The notes under the pieces were generated by a model that ran no database searches, was not told where the DNA came from, and saw only the letters and a program-made list of their open reading frames with translations. The translations under genes were made by a program, and so were the position numbers. Positions 27,575-35,078 of a stretch of 64,000 nucleotides of DNA are shown here, one piece after another. The stretch's first letter is position 1. Every line of letters begins with the position of its first letter. Source of the DNA: Sulfobacillus sp. (GTDB lineage Bacteria; Bacillota; Sulfobacillia; Sulfobacillales; Sulfobacillaceae); NCBI GenBank assembly GCA_027343695.1, contig DAHWKJ010000030.1, positions 1 to 64,000 of the forward strand, given 5' to 3'.

Positions 27575-28542
27575 CAACGTACGGTTACCCCGCGAGGCAG
27601 GGCGCGCGGATTCCCGACAACGTATGGCGTAAAGGTATGATACCCCATCTGTCTCCAAATTTTTTGGCCGGTGGCTCCCGTTATGAAATTCAGAAAACGT
27701 AGTGCCGCCCGACCCGGGGGATTATGGGTTAAGGTGACGTCAATTAATAGCGGGGCTCCGGTGACCTTTGAACCGTTGAGGCGGAGGCTTGTCGTAGCGT
27801 ATGTACGCGCATCACGGAGGGAACCGAAATTTAATGATGCGGGGAGCGCAATATATGGGAGGTGACGTTGTAACGCTTCAGACAAAAATGCGCTGGATGC
27901 GTCGAGCCCACCCGACTGCAAATTTGTGAGGATGCCCTCTTCGGAGTAAATTTCTTTAGATTGGGCCGGAGACCCACCCAGTATGCGGGACACATCGTGG
28001 GCCGGCAAATGATATCTTTTTACAGCTAATTGGATCATTTCAGCAAACGCTTGGCCTTGGGGATCGGTCACCGGGTTCGTGCGACCCAGCTTAAACTTGG
28101 GGTTGAGCATCAAGGAAAATAGATCAACTAACGGGGCTTGGTGGATACGGATCGCATTAAGAGTTTTGGCAAAAGGTGAGGTCTGACTATACGCAACGAC
28201 TAATGGGCTACTTGCCACGGCTACGGCCCATGTTTTGGAAGCCGCGGGTTGGATGACCGCAATGGGCGCGAGACCGATACTTTCAAAGACGTCGGCGTTG
28301 ATGGTGTGGGAAGCCAGTTCATGAGCCAATCCAAACGCTCCCCCACCCCGTCCGGAGTAGCGGACTCCGGTCGATTTATAGAACGCGGGCCCGAGACTCT
28401 GTTGGTTCACCAACTGCAAAGATCCAGCATAGGCGACGGTTACGAGGGCAGGTTTCGACGAGTTGGACGTGCCGCACCCACTAGCGATGACCAGTAAAGT
28501 GCTCGCGGCGAGAACAGACACGACCCGGTTCCCACGATTCAT
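27574..28542 (-). CDS. tungstate/molybdate-type substrate-binding lipoprotein (WtpA-like)
   Basis: The 322-residue protein has a signal peptide ending in IASGC, so Cys23 is the likely lipidated residue. The mature part begins VTVAYAGSLQLVNQ, the AGSL motif typical of WtpA/ModA-like oxyanion binders. The C-terminal half keeps the domain II fold with GAPLLIDVTLTHNP. It is first in a four-gene operon (binding protein, permease, ATPase, regulator). Whether tungstate, molybdate or another oxyanion is bound cannot be decided. Confidence 0.82.
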   Translation of the reverse strand: MNRGNRVVSVLAASTLLVIASGCGTSNSSKPALVTVAYAGSLQLVNQQSLGPAFYKSTGVRYSGRGGGAFGLAHELASHTINADVFESIGLAPIAVIQPAASKTWAVAVASSPLVVAYSQTSPFAKTLNAIRIHQAPLVDLFSLMLNPKFKLGRTNPVTDPQGQAFAEMIQLAVKRYHLPAHDVSRILGGSPAQSKEIYSEEGILTNLQSGGLDASSAFLSEALQRHLPYIALPASLNFGSLRDARTYATTSLRLNGSKVTGAPLLIDVTLTHNPPGRAALRFLNFITGATGQKIWRQMGYHTFTPYVVGNPRALPRGVTVR

Positions 28543-28565
28543 GGACTGTCCTCCAGTAAAGTGTA

Positions 28566-28583
28566 GATTACAATAAGTAAATC
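28566..28583. promoter_or_regulatory. candidate operator of the ABC transporter operon
   Basis: GATTAC-AATAA-GTAAATC is an imperfect inverted repeat 24 bases upstream of the binding protein start, in an AT-rich promoter zone. It is a plausible site for the XRE-PBP regulator encoded at the end of the operon. No clear -35/-10 pair could be assigned. Confidence 0.4.
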
Positions 28584-28603
28584 ATACTGAACTTCCAGGG
28601 GCA

Positions 28604-28636
28604 ATAAAAAATGGACGGCATTGCCGTCCATTTTTA
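28604..28636 (-). terminator. intrinsic terminator, probably bidirectional
   Basis: AAAAATGGACGG and CCGTCCATTTTT form a stem around CATTG, with A/T runs on both sides. On the minus strand it follows the first SASP gene by about 40 bases; in the other direction nothing recognised reads into it. Confidence 0.8.
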
Positions 28637-28676
28637 CGTTCGGTGCGACTCTCATGTAGGAGACCTGAGAAGAAGT

Positions 28677-28898
28677 TTACCGACCACGACCGGCCAGGTT
28701 TTGTTCGGCCATCTCGATCATCTTGCGTACCATGTGACCTCCCACAGCTCCGCACTGACGGGCAGGGACATCACCCCAGTAGCCATCATCCACGCCTTGC
28801 AGACCTAACTCGTGGGCAATTTCGTACTTGAATTGATCGAGGGCTTTTTGAGCACCTTGCACCAATGCGCGGTTGCCCGTGTTGCTTCCTCGTGCCAT
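28677..28898 (-). CDS. alpha/beta-type small acid-soluble spore protein
   Basis: SASPs coat forespore DNA and protect it. The 73-residue protein has the core ALDQFKYEIAHELG with the GPR cleavage position between Glu26 and Ile27. The second conserved block is RQCGAVGGHMVRKMIEMAE. An AGGAGG site lies 8 bases upstream. Its 5' leader carries a hairpin and a sigma-G-like promoter. A paralogue follows upstream on the same strand. Confidence 0.95.
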   Translation of the reverse strand: MARGSNTGNRALVQGAQKALDQFKYEIAHELGLQGVDDGYWGDVPARQCGAVGGHMVRKMIEMAEQNLAGRGR

Positions 28899-28912
28899 CT
28901 ATCTCACCTCCT

Positions 28913-28928
28913 CGTTACTGAAGTAACG
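28913..28928 (-). other. 5'-leader hairpin of the SASP gene
   Basis: On the minus strand CGTTAC-TTCA-GTAACG forms a perfect 6-bp stem ending directly before the AGGAGG ribosome site. It may protect the 5' end of a long-lived spore message. Confidence 0.5.
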
Positions 28929-28929
28929 T

Positions 28930-28961
28930 TAGTATGACCATGGCCACTAGATTTAACCTAG
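28930..28961 (-). promoter_or_regulatory. sigma-G-like promoter of the first SASP gene
   Basis: Read on the minus strand, CTAGGTTA (28954-28961), 17 bases, then CATACTA (28930-28936). CATACTA is a perfect match to the sigma-G -10 pattern CATNNTA; the -35 GGTTA is a poor match to GHATR. The same arrangement recurs at 38230-38261. Confidence 0.65.
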
Positions 28962-28972
28962 AAAGGTTTGGA

Positions 28973-29206
28973 TCATTGTTTGCGTCCTGATCCCGATCGG
29001 TTAACGAGGGTGTTTTCCGCCATTTCAATCATCTGCCTAACCATGTTGCCACCGACTGCTCCACATTGGCGTGCAGAAATATCGCCCCAATAGTGGTCGG
29101 TCGGGATGTTGACGCCAATATCCCGGGCCACTTCATACTTAAATTGATCCAGAGCTTGGCGCGTATCTCCCGACGCGTCGTGAGTATGCGTATTTCGTAA
29201 GGACAT
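28973..29206 (-). CDS. second alpha/beta-type small acid-soluble spore protein
   Basis: The 77-residue paralogue keeps QALDQFKYEVARDIG and RQCGAVGGNMVRQMIEMAE. The expected GPR cut lies between Glu25 and Val26, with Val replacing the usual Ile or Phe. Its N-terminus (THTHDASGDT) differs fully from its neighbour. TTGGAGGTG places the start at ATG 29206, so an upstream extension to 29254 is unlikely. It has its own promoter and a 74-base gap before the next SASP. Confidence 0.95.
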   Translation of the reverse strand: MSLRNTHTHDASGDTRQALDQFKYEVARDIGVNIPTDHYWGDISARQCGAVGGNMVRQMIEMAENTLVNRSGSGRKQ

Positions 29207-29237
29207 CTGGTTCACCTCCAATATGTTGGAATAGGGA

Positions 29238-29266
29238 TAGTATTCCGTGGACAATTTTCAATACTC
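29238..29266 (-). promoter_or_regulatory. sigma-G-like promoter of the second SASP gene
   Basis: On the minus strand GAGTA (29262-29266), 17 bases, AATACTA (29238-29244). Four of five and six of seven positions fit the GHATR / CATNNTA consensus. Confidence 0.55.
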
Positions 29267-29295
29267 TGGAAACGATTGGATCGATAAGAAAAACC

Positions 29296-30618
29296 TCAGG
29301 ATAGTTTGTCCCGCGAAGATCTCTTGCTAGGATTCGCAAACGCTCGAGATTTTCCTTGAGAGCCATTCCCGCCGCCACGCATTTTTTTGGGCAACATCTT
29401 CTGTTCGTTAATAAGAAACCAGGACAAGATTCCGGTGGCTAATGCGAGTCCGGAGGCACCCCAAAAGACGGTGTACTTGTGGGTCATTGCCATGGCAAAG
29501 AGTGGGGGACCGAGAGCTACACCAAAGAAACGGACACTTCCGTACAAACTGGTGACCACCCCGCGTTCTTTGGCACTGGTGGCGCTGGTTACTAACGTAT
29601 TGATAGCAGGCAGCACAGCCCCGGTCCCGATGCCTTGAAATGCTAAGATAGCCAGAGCTAGCCATGGGGTTTTCGTGGCGAAAAACGGTTCGACGGCCAT
29701 CGCTAAGGCAATAACAATGAGGCCCCCGACGACAATGGGTCGCGACCATTGAGCGAGCCTTTTTTGGAGGAGAGTCCCCGAGACAAATGACGTAATCGCT
29801 GATGCCAGGACGGGAATCGCGATCAGAAGTCCTCGCGTAAACTCACCATAGCCAAAGGTCTTTTCGAGGATATCCGCTAAATAGCTAAGGACACCAAACA
29901 GGATAAAAAGAACCACCGCACCGCCCAAAAAGGTGGCGACAATGGATCCGGCTTTTTCGGATAGGGTCTGGGTGAGCCCGGCCCAATATTGCTTGAGCCC
30001 ACCTTGAGCATGGAGATTTTTGGGGTCTTTGATAACAAACCATACGAGGGCCGCGATGGGGAATGATAAGAGCCCATATACGAAGAATGGGGCAAACCAG
30101 ATCAGGAGCGCGATGGCGGACCCGGCAATGGGAGAAACCACTTTACCGAATCCATTGGAGGCCTCTAAGATGCCTAAGGCACCTGCTCGGGATTTGCCTT
30201 GGAACATGTCTCCGGCCACGGCCATCGCTAGTTGATAGGTACCACCGGCCCCAATCCCCTGCAGTAGACGAAATCCCATGATGAAGGGGAAAGGGTGGGG
30301 GAGGAACCATGACGAGGCCCCGGCTCCCAGCCCGCCAATCCCATAGACTAGCAACGCCGGTACCATGATGACCTTACGGCCGATCCGGTCCGATAAAGCG
30401 CCGGCAAAGGGGATGATGATGCCCGCCGGAATCGAGAAGACGGTGATGATTAACCCGACTTGAAAGAGGGATAGGTGCATGACCTTCATCATCTTCGGCA
30501 AAACCGGAATGAGCATGGAATTACCGAGTACCATGATAAAGGGCACCGTGCATAAGACGGCTAACTTAAGTCTCTGTCCGTCATGTGATGCATCAGAGGG
30601 TGCGCCCTGTTCAGCCAT
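29296..30618 (-). CDS. major facilitator superfamily transporter
   Basis: The 440-residue protein has about 12 membrane segments and the MFS signature GALSDRIGRKVIMVPAL in the loop after helix 2, plus a long basic C-terminal tail rich in Gly, Ser and Arg. The family resembles drug/metabolite exporters (DHA1 type), but the substrate is unknown. TGGAGG on the minus strand supports ATG 30618 over ATG 30633. It is divergent from comA across a region with a perfect palindrome, so export or uptake of a sulfonate is a possible link. Confidence 0.82.
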   Translation of the reverse strand: MAEQGAPSDASHDGQRLKLAVLCTVPFIMVLGNSMLIPVLPKMMKVMHLSLFQVGLIITVFSIPAGIIIPFAGALSDRIGRKVIMVPALLVYGIGGLGAGASSWFLPHPFPFIMGFRLLQGIGAGGTYQLAMAVAGDMFQGKSRAGALGILEASNGFGKVVSPIAGSAIALLIWFAPFFVYGLLSFPIAALVWFVIKDPKNLHAQGGLKQYWAGLTQTLSEKAGSIVATFLGGAVVLFILFGVLSYLADILEKTFGYGEFTRGLLIAIPVLASAITSFVSGTLLQKRLAQWSRPIVVGGLIVIALAMAVEPFFATKTPWLALAILAFQGIGTGAVLPAINTLVTSATSAKERGVVTSLYGSVRFFGVALGPPLFAMAMTHKYTVFWGASGLALATGILSWFLINEQKMLPKKMRGGGNGSQGKSRAFANPSKRSSRDKLS

Positions 30619-30667
30619 AAACCATGCCTCCATTCCAAAATTCGTGACACGGTATTAACCTGTCCGT

Positions 30668-30690
30668 TTTTGTGCACCCAATGCACAAAA
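30668..30690. promoter_or_regulatory. perfect palindrome between MFS transporter and comA
   Basis: TTTTGTGCA-CCCAA-TGCACAAAA is a perfect 9-bp inverted repeat with a 5-base centre, 50 bases from the transporter start and 72 bases from comA. Both genes begin here, so it is placed as an operator and not as a terminator. The binding protein is unknown. Confidence 0.65.
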
Positions 30691-30761
30691 TATTAGCCGT
30701 CACCTCCAACAACTGGGTTGAATATTGTGGCTAAGAAGTTGAGGATATGGAGGCGAAACCT

Positions 30762-31634
30762 GTGACGAGCGACGACAACAAGGCGTGGCTGGACATTTTA
30801 GATTTCCCAATTCTGGACCGTACCACCAAACCGCGTACCCGCGGCATCACCATGGTCATTGATAAAGGTCTTGGTCTCACAGACACCCGCGATTTAATGG
30901 AACTCGCTTCGGATTACGTAGATTCTTTAAAACTCACCTTTGGTACCTCTGCCTTTTATCACACCAGGCTATTGCGCCAAAAGATTGAGCTAGTAAAATC
31001 CTACGGCGTAGACATCTATCCGGGCGGGACATTTTTGGAATTAGCACTGCTTCAGGGGCGCCTCATCGAATTCTTAGACCGGGCCCGCGAGTTGGGATTT
31101 ACGGGGATCGAGATTTCTGACGGCACGATTAATTTAGACCCAGAAACACGCTACAATACCATCAAATTGGCGAGGGTTTACGGATTTGAATTAGTGGTGA
31201 GTGAGGTGGGTAAAAAGGACCCTCGAGACACGATTCCAGACCTGCTTTTATGGGATCAAGTGCAACAAGACTTGGAAGCGGGATCCGATATTGTGATCGT
31301 TGAAGGTCGCGAGAGTGGTCAAGGCGTGGTGATTTACGATGACCAAGGTGAGGTCCTGGAAGACGAGTTGGAACAAATGGTAAGCCACTTGAAAGAGCCT
31401 CATCGCGTTTTGTGGGAAGCGCCGCGAAAACACCAACAACAGGAGCTGATTCTGAGGTTTGGTCCCAATGTCAATCTTGGTAATGTGGAGCCGAATGACG
31501 TCCTTGCCTTAGAAGCTTTGCGAGTGGGATTGCGAGGAGATACCTTGCGCCAGTACTATGTGAGTAGTGGTGTACCCGCTCCGATCAAGTGGCCGCCACC
31601 GTTGATTCTTAAAGGAGGTGATTTGAGCGATTGA
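30762..31634 (+). CDS. comA: phosphosulfolactate synthase
   Basis: ComA adds sulfite to PEP to make (R)-phosphosulfolactate, first step to sulfolactate (and to coenzyme M in methanogens). The 290-residue barrel shows the family pattern TRGITMVIDKGLG, DSLKLTFGTS, VDIYPGGTFLELA, GFTGIEISDGTI and VVSEVGKKD. GGAGG at 30749-30753 lies 8 bases before GTG 30762, which is better than ATG 30747. In Bacillus spores sulfolactate is an abundant solute, which suits the SASP genes nearby. Confidence 0.92.
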   Translation: MTSDDNKAWLDILDFPILDRTTKPRTRGITMVIDKGLGLTDTRDLMELASDYVDSLKLTFGTSAFYHTRLLRQKIELVKSYGVDIYPGGTFLELALLQGRLIEFLDRARELGFTGIEISDGTINLDPETRYNTIKLARVYGFELVVSEVGKKDPRDTIPDLLLWDQVQQDLEAGSDIVIVEGRESGQGVVIYDDQGEVLEDELEQMVSHLKEPHRVLWEAPRKHQQQELILRFGPNVNLGNVEPNDVLALEALRVGLRGDTLRQYYVSSGVPAPIKWPPPLILKGGDLSD

Positions 31635-31635
31635 T

Positions 31636-32328
31636 GTGGTCTTTCGGTGGGAGGATGTAGGAGATCGGATCCAGGATCAAGCGGTCTTAGTGATTGATAC
31701 GCTGCGGGCGACGACGACGATGGTGGGGTTTTTTGAAATGGGTGCGGGTCGGGTGTTCGCGTGTCCAACTGTCGAGGAGGCTTTCGTTCGTCGATCATCG
31801 TTGCCGTCCGCAATTTTGGGTGGGGAGCGGGAGAATAAGGCGCCTCGGGGTTTTGACGCCGGCAACTCCATCTTTGAGTATTCTGACCAAATGATTGGGG
31901 GTCGCTCCGTCATATTCACCACAACTAACGGCACGCGAGCCATCGGAGCCGTTGCCCAAAAGGCATCGTGGGTGGGTTTGGCGTGTTTGCGTAATCGTAG
32001 GGCCGCGGGAAATGCTCAACAACGACAATCCGATAGCGCTCTGGTCGTGTGTGCTGGGACCCAAGGCACTACGGCGTGGGAAGACACCTTGACGGCCGGC
32101 GCCGTCGTCGATACCTGGCCGCGCGACACCTGGACGGACGGGGCACTCGTCGCATGGACGGTATTTCATGCGTATCAAGAAGACCTCTTGGCAGGGCTAT
32201 GGGCTTCTCGGCATGCAAAAGTCCTTCAAGACGCAGGGTTGAGCCGAGACATTGAATATGCCTCAAAGCTTGACGCCACATGCATCGTCCCGGTGCTGGA
32301 CGCCCAGGAGTGGTTCGTCAAGGGCTAA
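31636..32328 (+). CDS. comB: 2-phosphosulfolactate phosphatase
   Basis: ComB hydrolyses phosphosulfolactate to sulfolactate, completing the step begun by ComA. The protein has VLVIDTLRATTTMV, GGERENKAPRGFDAGNSIFEY, TTTNGTRAI and CAGTQGTTAWEDTLTAGA in family order. The only strong ribosome site, AAAGGAGGTGAT at 31611-31622, is 17 bases from GTG 31636 but 11 bases from an in-frame ATT at 31630, so the true start may be ATT. It follows comA directly. Confidence 0.9.
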   Translation: MVFRWEDVGDRIQDQAVLVIDTLRATTTMVGFFEMGAGRVFACPTVEEAFVRRSSLPSAILGGERENKAPRGFDAGNSIFEYSDQMIGGRSVIFTTTNGTRAIGAVAQKASWVGLACLRNRRAAGNAQQRQSDSALVVCAGTQGTTAWEDTLTAGAVVDTWPRDTWTDGALVAWTVFHAYQEDLLAGLWASRHAKVLQDAGLSRDIEYASKLDATCIVPVLDAQEWFVKG

Positions 32329-32346
32329 TGGTAAGCTTCGCGGTGC

Positions 32347-32375
32347 GACCGACCCCGTACGGGGTCGGTCTTTTT
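32347..32375 (+). terminator. intrinsic terminator of comA-comB
   Basis: GACCGACCCC-GTAC-GGGGTCGGTC is a perfect 10-bp stem followed by TTTTT at 32371-32375, 19 bases after the comB stop. Confidence 0.93.
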
Positions 32376-32428
32376 ATGGCCGGGCCTTCATAAGTATTCC
32401 CGTCGGACCCTAGACACCGGAGGATGAC

Positions 32429-32899
32429 ATGCTAAACAACGCCACGATTGGACTCTTAGTGTTGCTGCTTTTGGGGATTTGGGCGCGCTCGAACCTCGTG
32501 GCGGCGGCAGCGGCTATTTTGCTGGTGATACGATTCACGCGCCTGTTTTTTTTATTTCCTGTACTCGAGCGACGCGGCGTGGAACTCGGGCTCTTGTTTC
32601 TTACGCTCGCGATGCTGGTGCCTTTTGCTTTGGGTAAAGTCACCATGAGAGACATTGCCAAGGGATTGCTGACGGTGCCGGGAATTCTCGCTGTAATTGG
32701 GGGGGCCGTGGCCACTCATTTGAATGGCCGTGGGCTGCATCTGTTGGCGGACCATAGTTATTTGATGATTAGCCTTATTGTGGGATCAATCCTCGGGATT
32801 GTGGTGTGGGGGGGCATCCCGGTGGGGCCCTTGATGGCGGCGGGGGTTACTTACCTGATGCTTCAAGTGATTGACGTAGTGGGGCGCCACTTTCATTAA
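32429..32899 (+). CDS. UPF0756 (DUF441) membrane protein
   Basis: The 156-residue protein has four or five membrane helices and the family features LLLLGIWARSNLVAAAAAILLVIR and GLLTVPGILAVIGGAVATHLNGRG. Its role is unknown in all bacteria. GGAGG precedes ATG 32429. It starts a short unit with the YqhV-like and deacetylase genes after the comB terminator. Confidence 0.85.
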   Translation: MLNNATIGLLVLLLLGIWARSNLVAAAAAILLVIRFTRLFFLFPVLERRGVELGLLFLTLAMLVPFALGKVTMRDIAKGLLTVPGILAVIGGAVATHLNGRGLHLLADHSYLMISLIVGSILGIVVWGGIPVGPLMAAGVTYLMLQVIDVVGRHFH

Positions 32900-32924
32900 T
32901 GATGCGGACAGGAGGGCAAAGGGC

Positions 32925-33194
32925 GTGTCGAGTGACTTATATTTACGCGGCATGGTGGTGATTCGTTTCCTGTCGGCCATGCTCGAACTCACGGGAGCTT
33001 TTCTGATGTGGCGATTTAATCGGATTGAGATGGCAGTGCGGATCAATAGCTTTTTAGGGCTTGTCGGTCCGATTATTCTGACCACTACCATGCTACTGGG
33101 CATTGCTGGCCTGGCGGCAACGAAAGTTCCGTTAGGAAAAATCTTATGGATTGGAGGCGGGGTTGCCCTGATTCTTTGGGGGACCACGCGGTGA
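32925..33194 (+). CDS. YqhV-like small membrane protein (DUF2619)
   Basis: The 89-residue protein has three hydrophobic segments and the start LRGMVVIRFLSAMLELTGAFLM. It resembles YqhV, a small membrane protein found in spore formers, often near spoIIIA genes. AGGAGGG lies upstream of GTG 32925. Its stop overlaps the GTG of the deacetylase (GTGA). Confidence 0.78.
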   Translation: MSSDLYLRGMVVIRFLSAMLELTGAFLMWRFNRIEMAVRINSFLGLVGPIILTTTMLLGIAGLAATKVPLGKILWIGGGVALILWGTTR

Positions 33195-33931
33195 CAGGGT
33201 TCTGGGTAATTTCCGTCAGGAATTGGCGACGGCGCTGGAGGCTTGGACTGGCTCTACTGTTAATGTTGCTGTTTTTGCCTGTCGAAATCCAGTCTTCACC
33301 CCCAGCCCGAGGTGGCCACGAGCCCGGGGTGACATGGTACGTAAAAACTCCCCAACGCTTAGTGGCGCTTACCTTCGATGATGGACCGAGTCCTTGGACG
33401 CCCCGTATTTTGGCTGTGTTGAAAGCCTTCGGCGATTCCGCAACATTCTTTGTGCTAGGTTCCCAGGCCATCAAGTATCCCGCCATCATTCGGCGTGAAG
33501 TATGGCTCGGTATGGAGGTTGGGAACCACACCTACGGCCACATCAATCTTACGCACCACTCGATTTCCGAAGACTACTGGGACCTTACTCAGACCAATCG
33601 CGTGGTAAGTCGCATCACGGGCAGTCCACTGTCCGTAATGCGACCACCCTATGGCGCGTACAACACTATCACCTTACGCGCTGCTGCCCGGGCTGGATTA
33701 CACGTCATCCTATGGTCGTGGACCGAAAACTCTAAAAATTGGAAGAACCCGGGGGTTGCGGAGATTGTAGCGAATGTCATGCGTCACTTACAACCAGGCG
33801 ACATCGTTCTATTTCATGACGCGGGGAAAAATCTCGGACCAACGCTTCGAGCGTTACCCATCATTCTGAAAGATCTAAGGGCGCTGGGATATCGATGCGT
33901 GACCGTGTCGGAACTCATGCAGGTGCACTAG
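33191..33931 (+). CDS. polysaccharide deacetylase (NodB/PdaB-like)
   Basis: Residues 12-32 form a signal anchor. The NodB domain follows with the metal/catalytic motifs LTFDDGPS, NHTYGHINLT, RPPYGAYNT and LFHDAG. It is probably exported and removes acetyl groups from peptidoglycan or another wall glycan. Spore-forming bacteria use PdaA/PdaB members of this family in cortex formation, and the location agrees with that, but substrate is not defined. GTG 33191 overlaps the YqhV stop; a longer frame from 33146 lies inside that gene. Confidence 0.86.
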   Translation: MTGFWVISVRNWRRRWRLGLALLLMLLFLPVEIQSSPPARGGHEPGVTWYVKTPQRLVALTFDDGPSPWTPRILAVLKAFGDSATFFVLGSQAIKYPAIIRREVWLGMEVGNHTYGHINLTHHSISEDYWDLTQTNRVVSRITGSPLSVMRPPYGAYNTITLRAAARAGLHVILWSWTENSKNWKNPGVAEIVANVMRHLQPGDIVLFHDAGKNLGPTLRALPIILKDLRALGYRCVTVSELMQVH

Positions 33932-33943
33932 AGGATTGCACAA

Positions 33944-33952
33944 TGGTATACT
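33944..33952 (+). promoter_or_regulatory. possible extended -10 promoter before rsmD
   Basis: TGG-TATACT (33944-33952) fits an extended -10 element; no good -35 was found. Transcription near 33959 would give a leader of about 38 bases. Confidence 0.4.
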
Positions 33953-33996
33953 GGCCACAATGGTAGCCATCAATCCAATTGTTGGAGGTTGGACCA

Positions 33997-34557
33997 ATTC
34001 GTATCGTCGGAGGACAAGCTTCAGGTCGACGCTTGATCGCACCTAAAAGTCAAAGAACCCGCCCCACCGGTGAGCCTGTCCGGGAGGCCCTCTTTAACAT
34101 GCTTGGTTCGCGGGTTGTAGGTGCGCGGATTCTGGATCTGTATGCGGGCAGCGGGGCATTGGGTCTCGAGGCGTTGTCCAGAGGCGCGGCCGAGGCGGTT
34201 TTGGTTGAAGTGAACGGCGAAGCGATTCGGGCTATCGGCCACAATATCAGAGAACTCGAGTTTCAAGACCGTGCCGTGTTAAAAAAGATGACGGTGGAGC
34301 GTTTTTTGGAGGAAGCCATTGTTCATGGAGGGCGATTTTCTGTAATTTTTTGCGATCCACCGTGGGCCCATGGCCTGTCAGAGGCCGTGCGTCGCACTCT
34401 TTATTGCTTAGTCGAAACCGAGGGACTAGTGCTGGTGGAGCACCAAAAGTCCGATGCGCCTCCGCTGTTAACACAACTAACCCCCACGCGTGATCGGGCG
34501 TGGGGTGATACCCGGGTCACGTGGTACCAAGCCATCGCGAAAGGGGACCTCATATGA
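33997..34557 (+). CDS. rsmD: 16S rRNA (guanine966-N2)-methyltransferase
   Basis: RsmD methylates G966 of 16S rRNA. The product contains TRPTGEPVREALFNML, the SAM motif LDLYAGSGALGLEALSRGA and catalytic CDPPW. The usual N-terminus MR-V/I-I/V-x-G aligns with IRIVGGQASGRRL, and the strong site GGAGG at 33984-33988 is 8 bases before the ATT at 33997. I therefore place the start at ATT. TTG codons at 33979 and 33982 lie on or before the ribosome site. It overlaps coaD (ATGA). Confidence 0.88.
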   Translation: MRIVGGQASGRRLIAPKSQRTRPTGEPVREALFNMLGSRVVGARILDLYAGSGALGLEALSRGAAEAVLVEVNGEAIRAIGHNIRELEFQDRAVLKKMTVERFLEEAIVHGGRFSVIFCDPPWAHGLSEAVRRTLYCLVETEGLVLVEHQKSDAPPLLTQLTPTRDRAWGDTRVTWYQAIAKGDLI

Positions 34558-35078
34558 ACACAATACGGGCACTTTATCCTGGATCTTTTGATCCGATTCA
34601 TAACGGGCACCTGGATGTCATTGAGCGGGCTGTTCGAACTTATGGGGAACTCACCGTGACAGTTTTTGTAAACTCGTCGAAAAGCCCCCTATTCGAGGCT
34701 GAGGAACGAGTGGAGCTGGTTCATGAGGCCACCAGGCATCTGCCTGGAATTGTAGTCGAGCAAAGTCGCGACCTCTTGGTTCGTTATGCGATGAGCCGCG
34801 GTATCGATGTGGTCATTCGTGGTCTGCGGGCAGTGCTCGACTTTGATTATGAGTTCCAAATTGCTCTTATGAATCGAAAAATGGCTCCCGATATTGAAAC
34901 CATTTTCATGCTGACTAGTGAACATCACGCCTACTTGAGCTCTACGCTAGTTAAGGAACTGGCTCGATATGGAGCAGATGTTCATGGGTTAGTGCCTGAA
35001 CCTGTGAAGGTGGCTCTAACCAAAAAATTTGCGCACACTAAGGGAGATTACTATGACAAACCAACCTCTGGCCTCTGA
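34554..35078 (+). CDS. coaD: phosphopantetheine adenylyltransferase
   Basis: CoaD makes dephospho-CoA from 4'-phosphopantetheine and ATP. The 174-residue nucleotidyltransferase has YPGSFDPIHNGHLDVIERA with the HxGH motif, NSSKSPLF, RGLRAVLDFDYEFQIALMN and SSTLVKELA. ATG 34554 overlaps the rsmD stop. The rsmD-coaD-ylb order is conserved across Firmicutes. Confidence 0.96.
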   Translation: MNTIRALYPGSFDPIHNGHLDVIERAVRTYGELTVTVFVNSSKSPLFEAEERVELVHEATRHLPGIVVEQSRDLLVRYAMSRGIDVVIRGLRAVLDFDYEFQIALMNRKMAPDIETIFMLTSEHHAYLSSTLVKELARYGADVHGLVPEPVKVALTKKFAHTKGDYYDKPTSGL

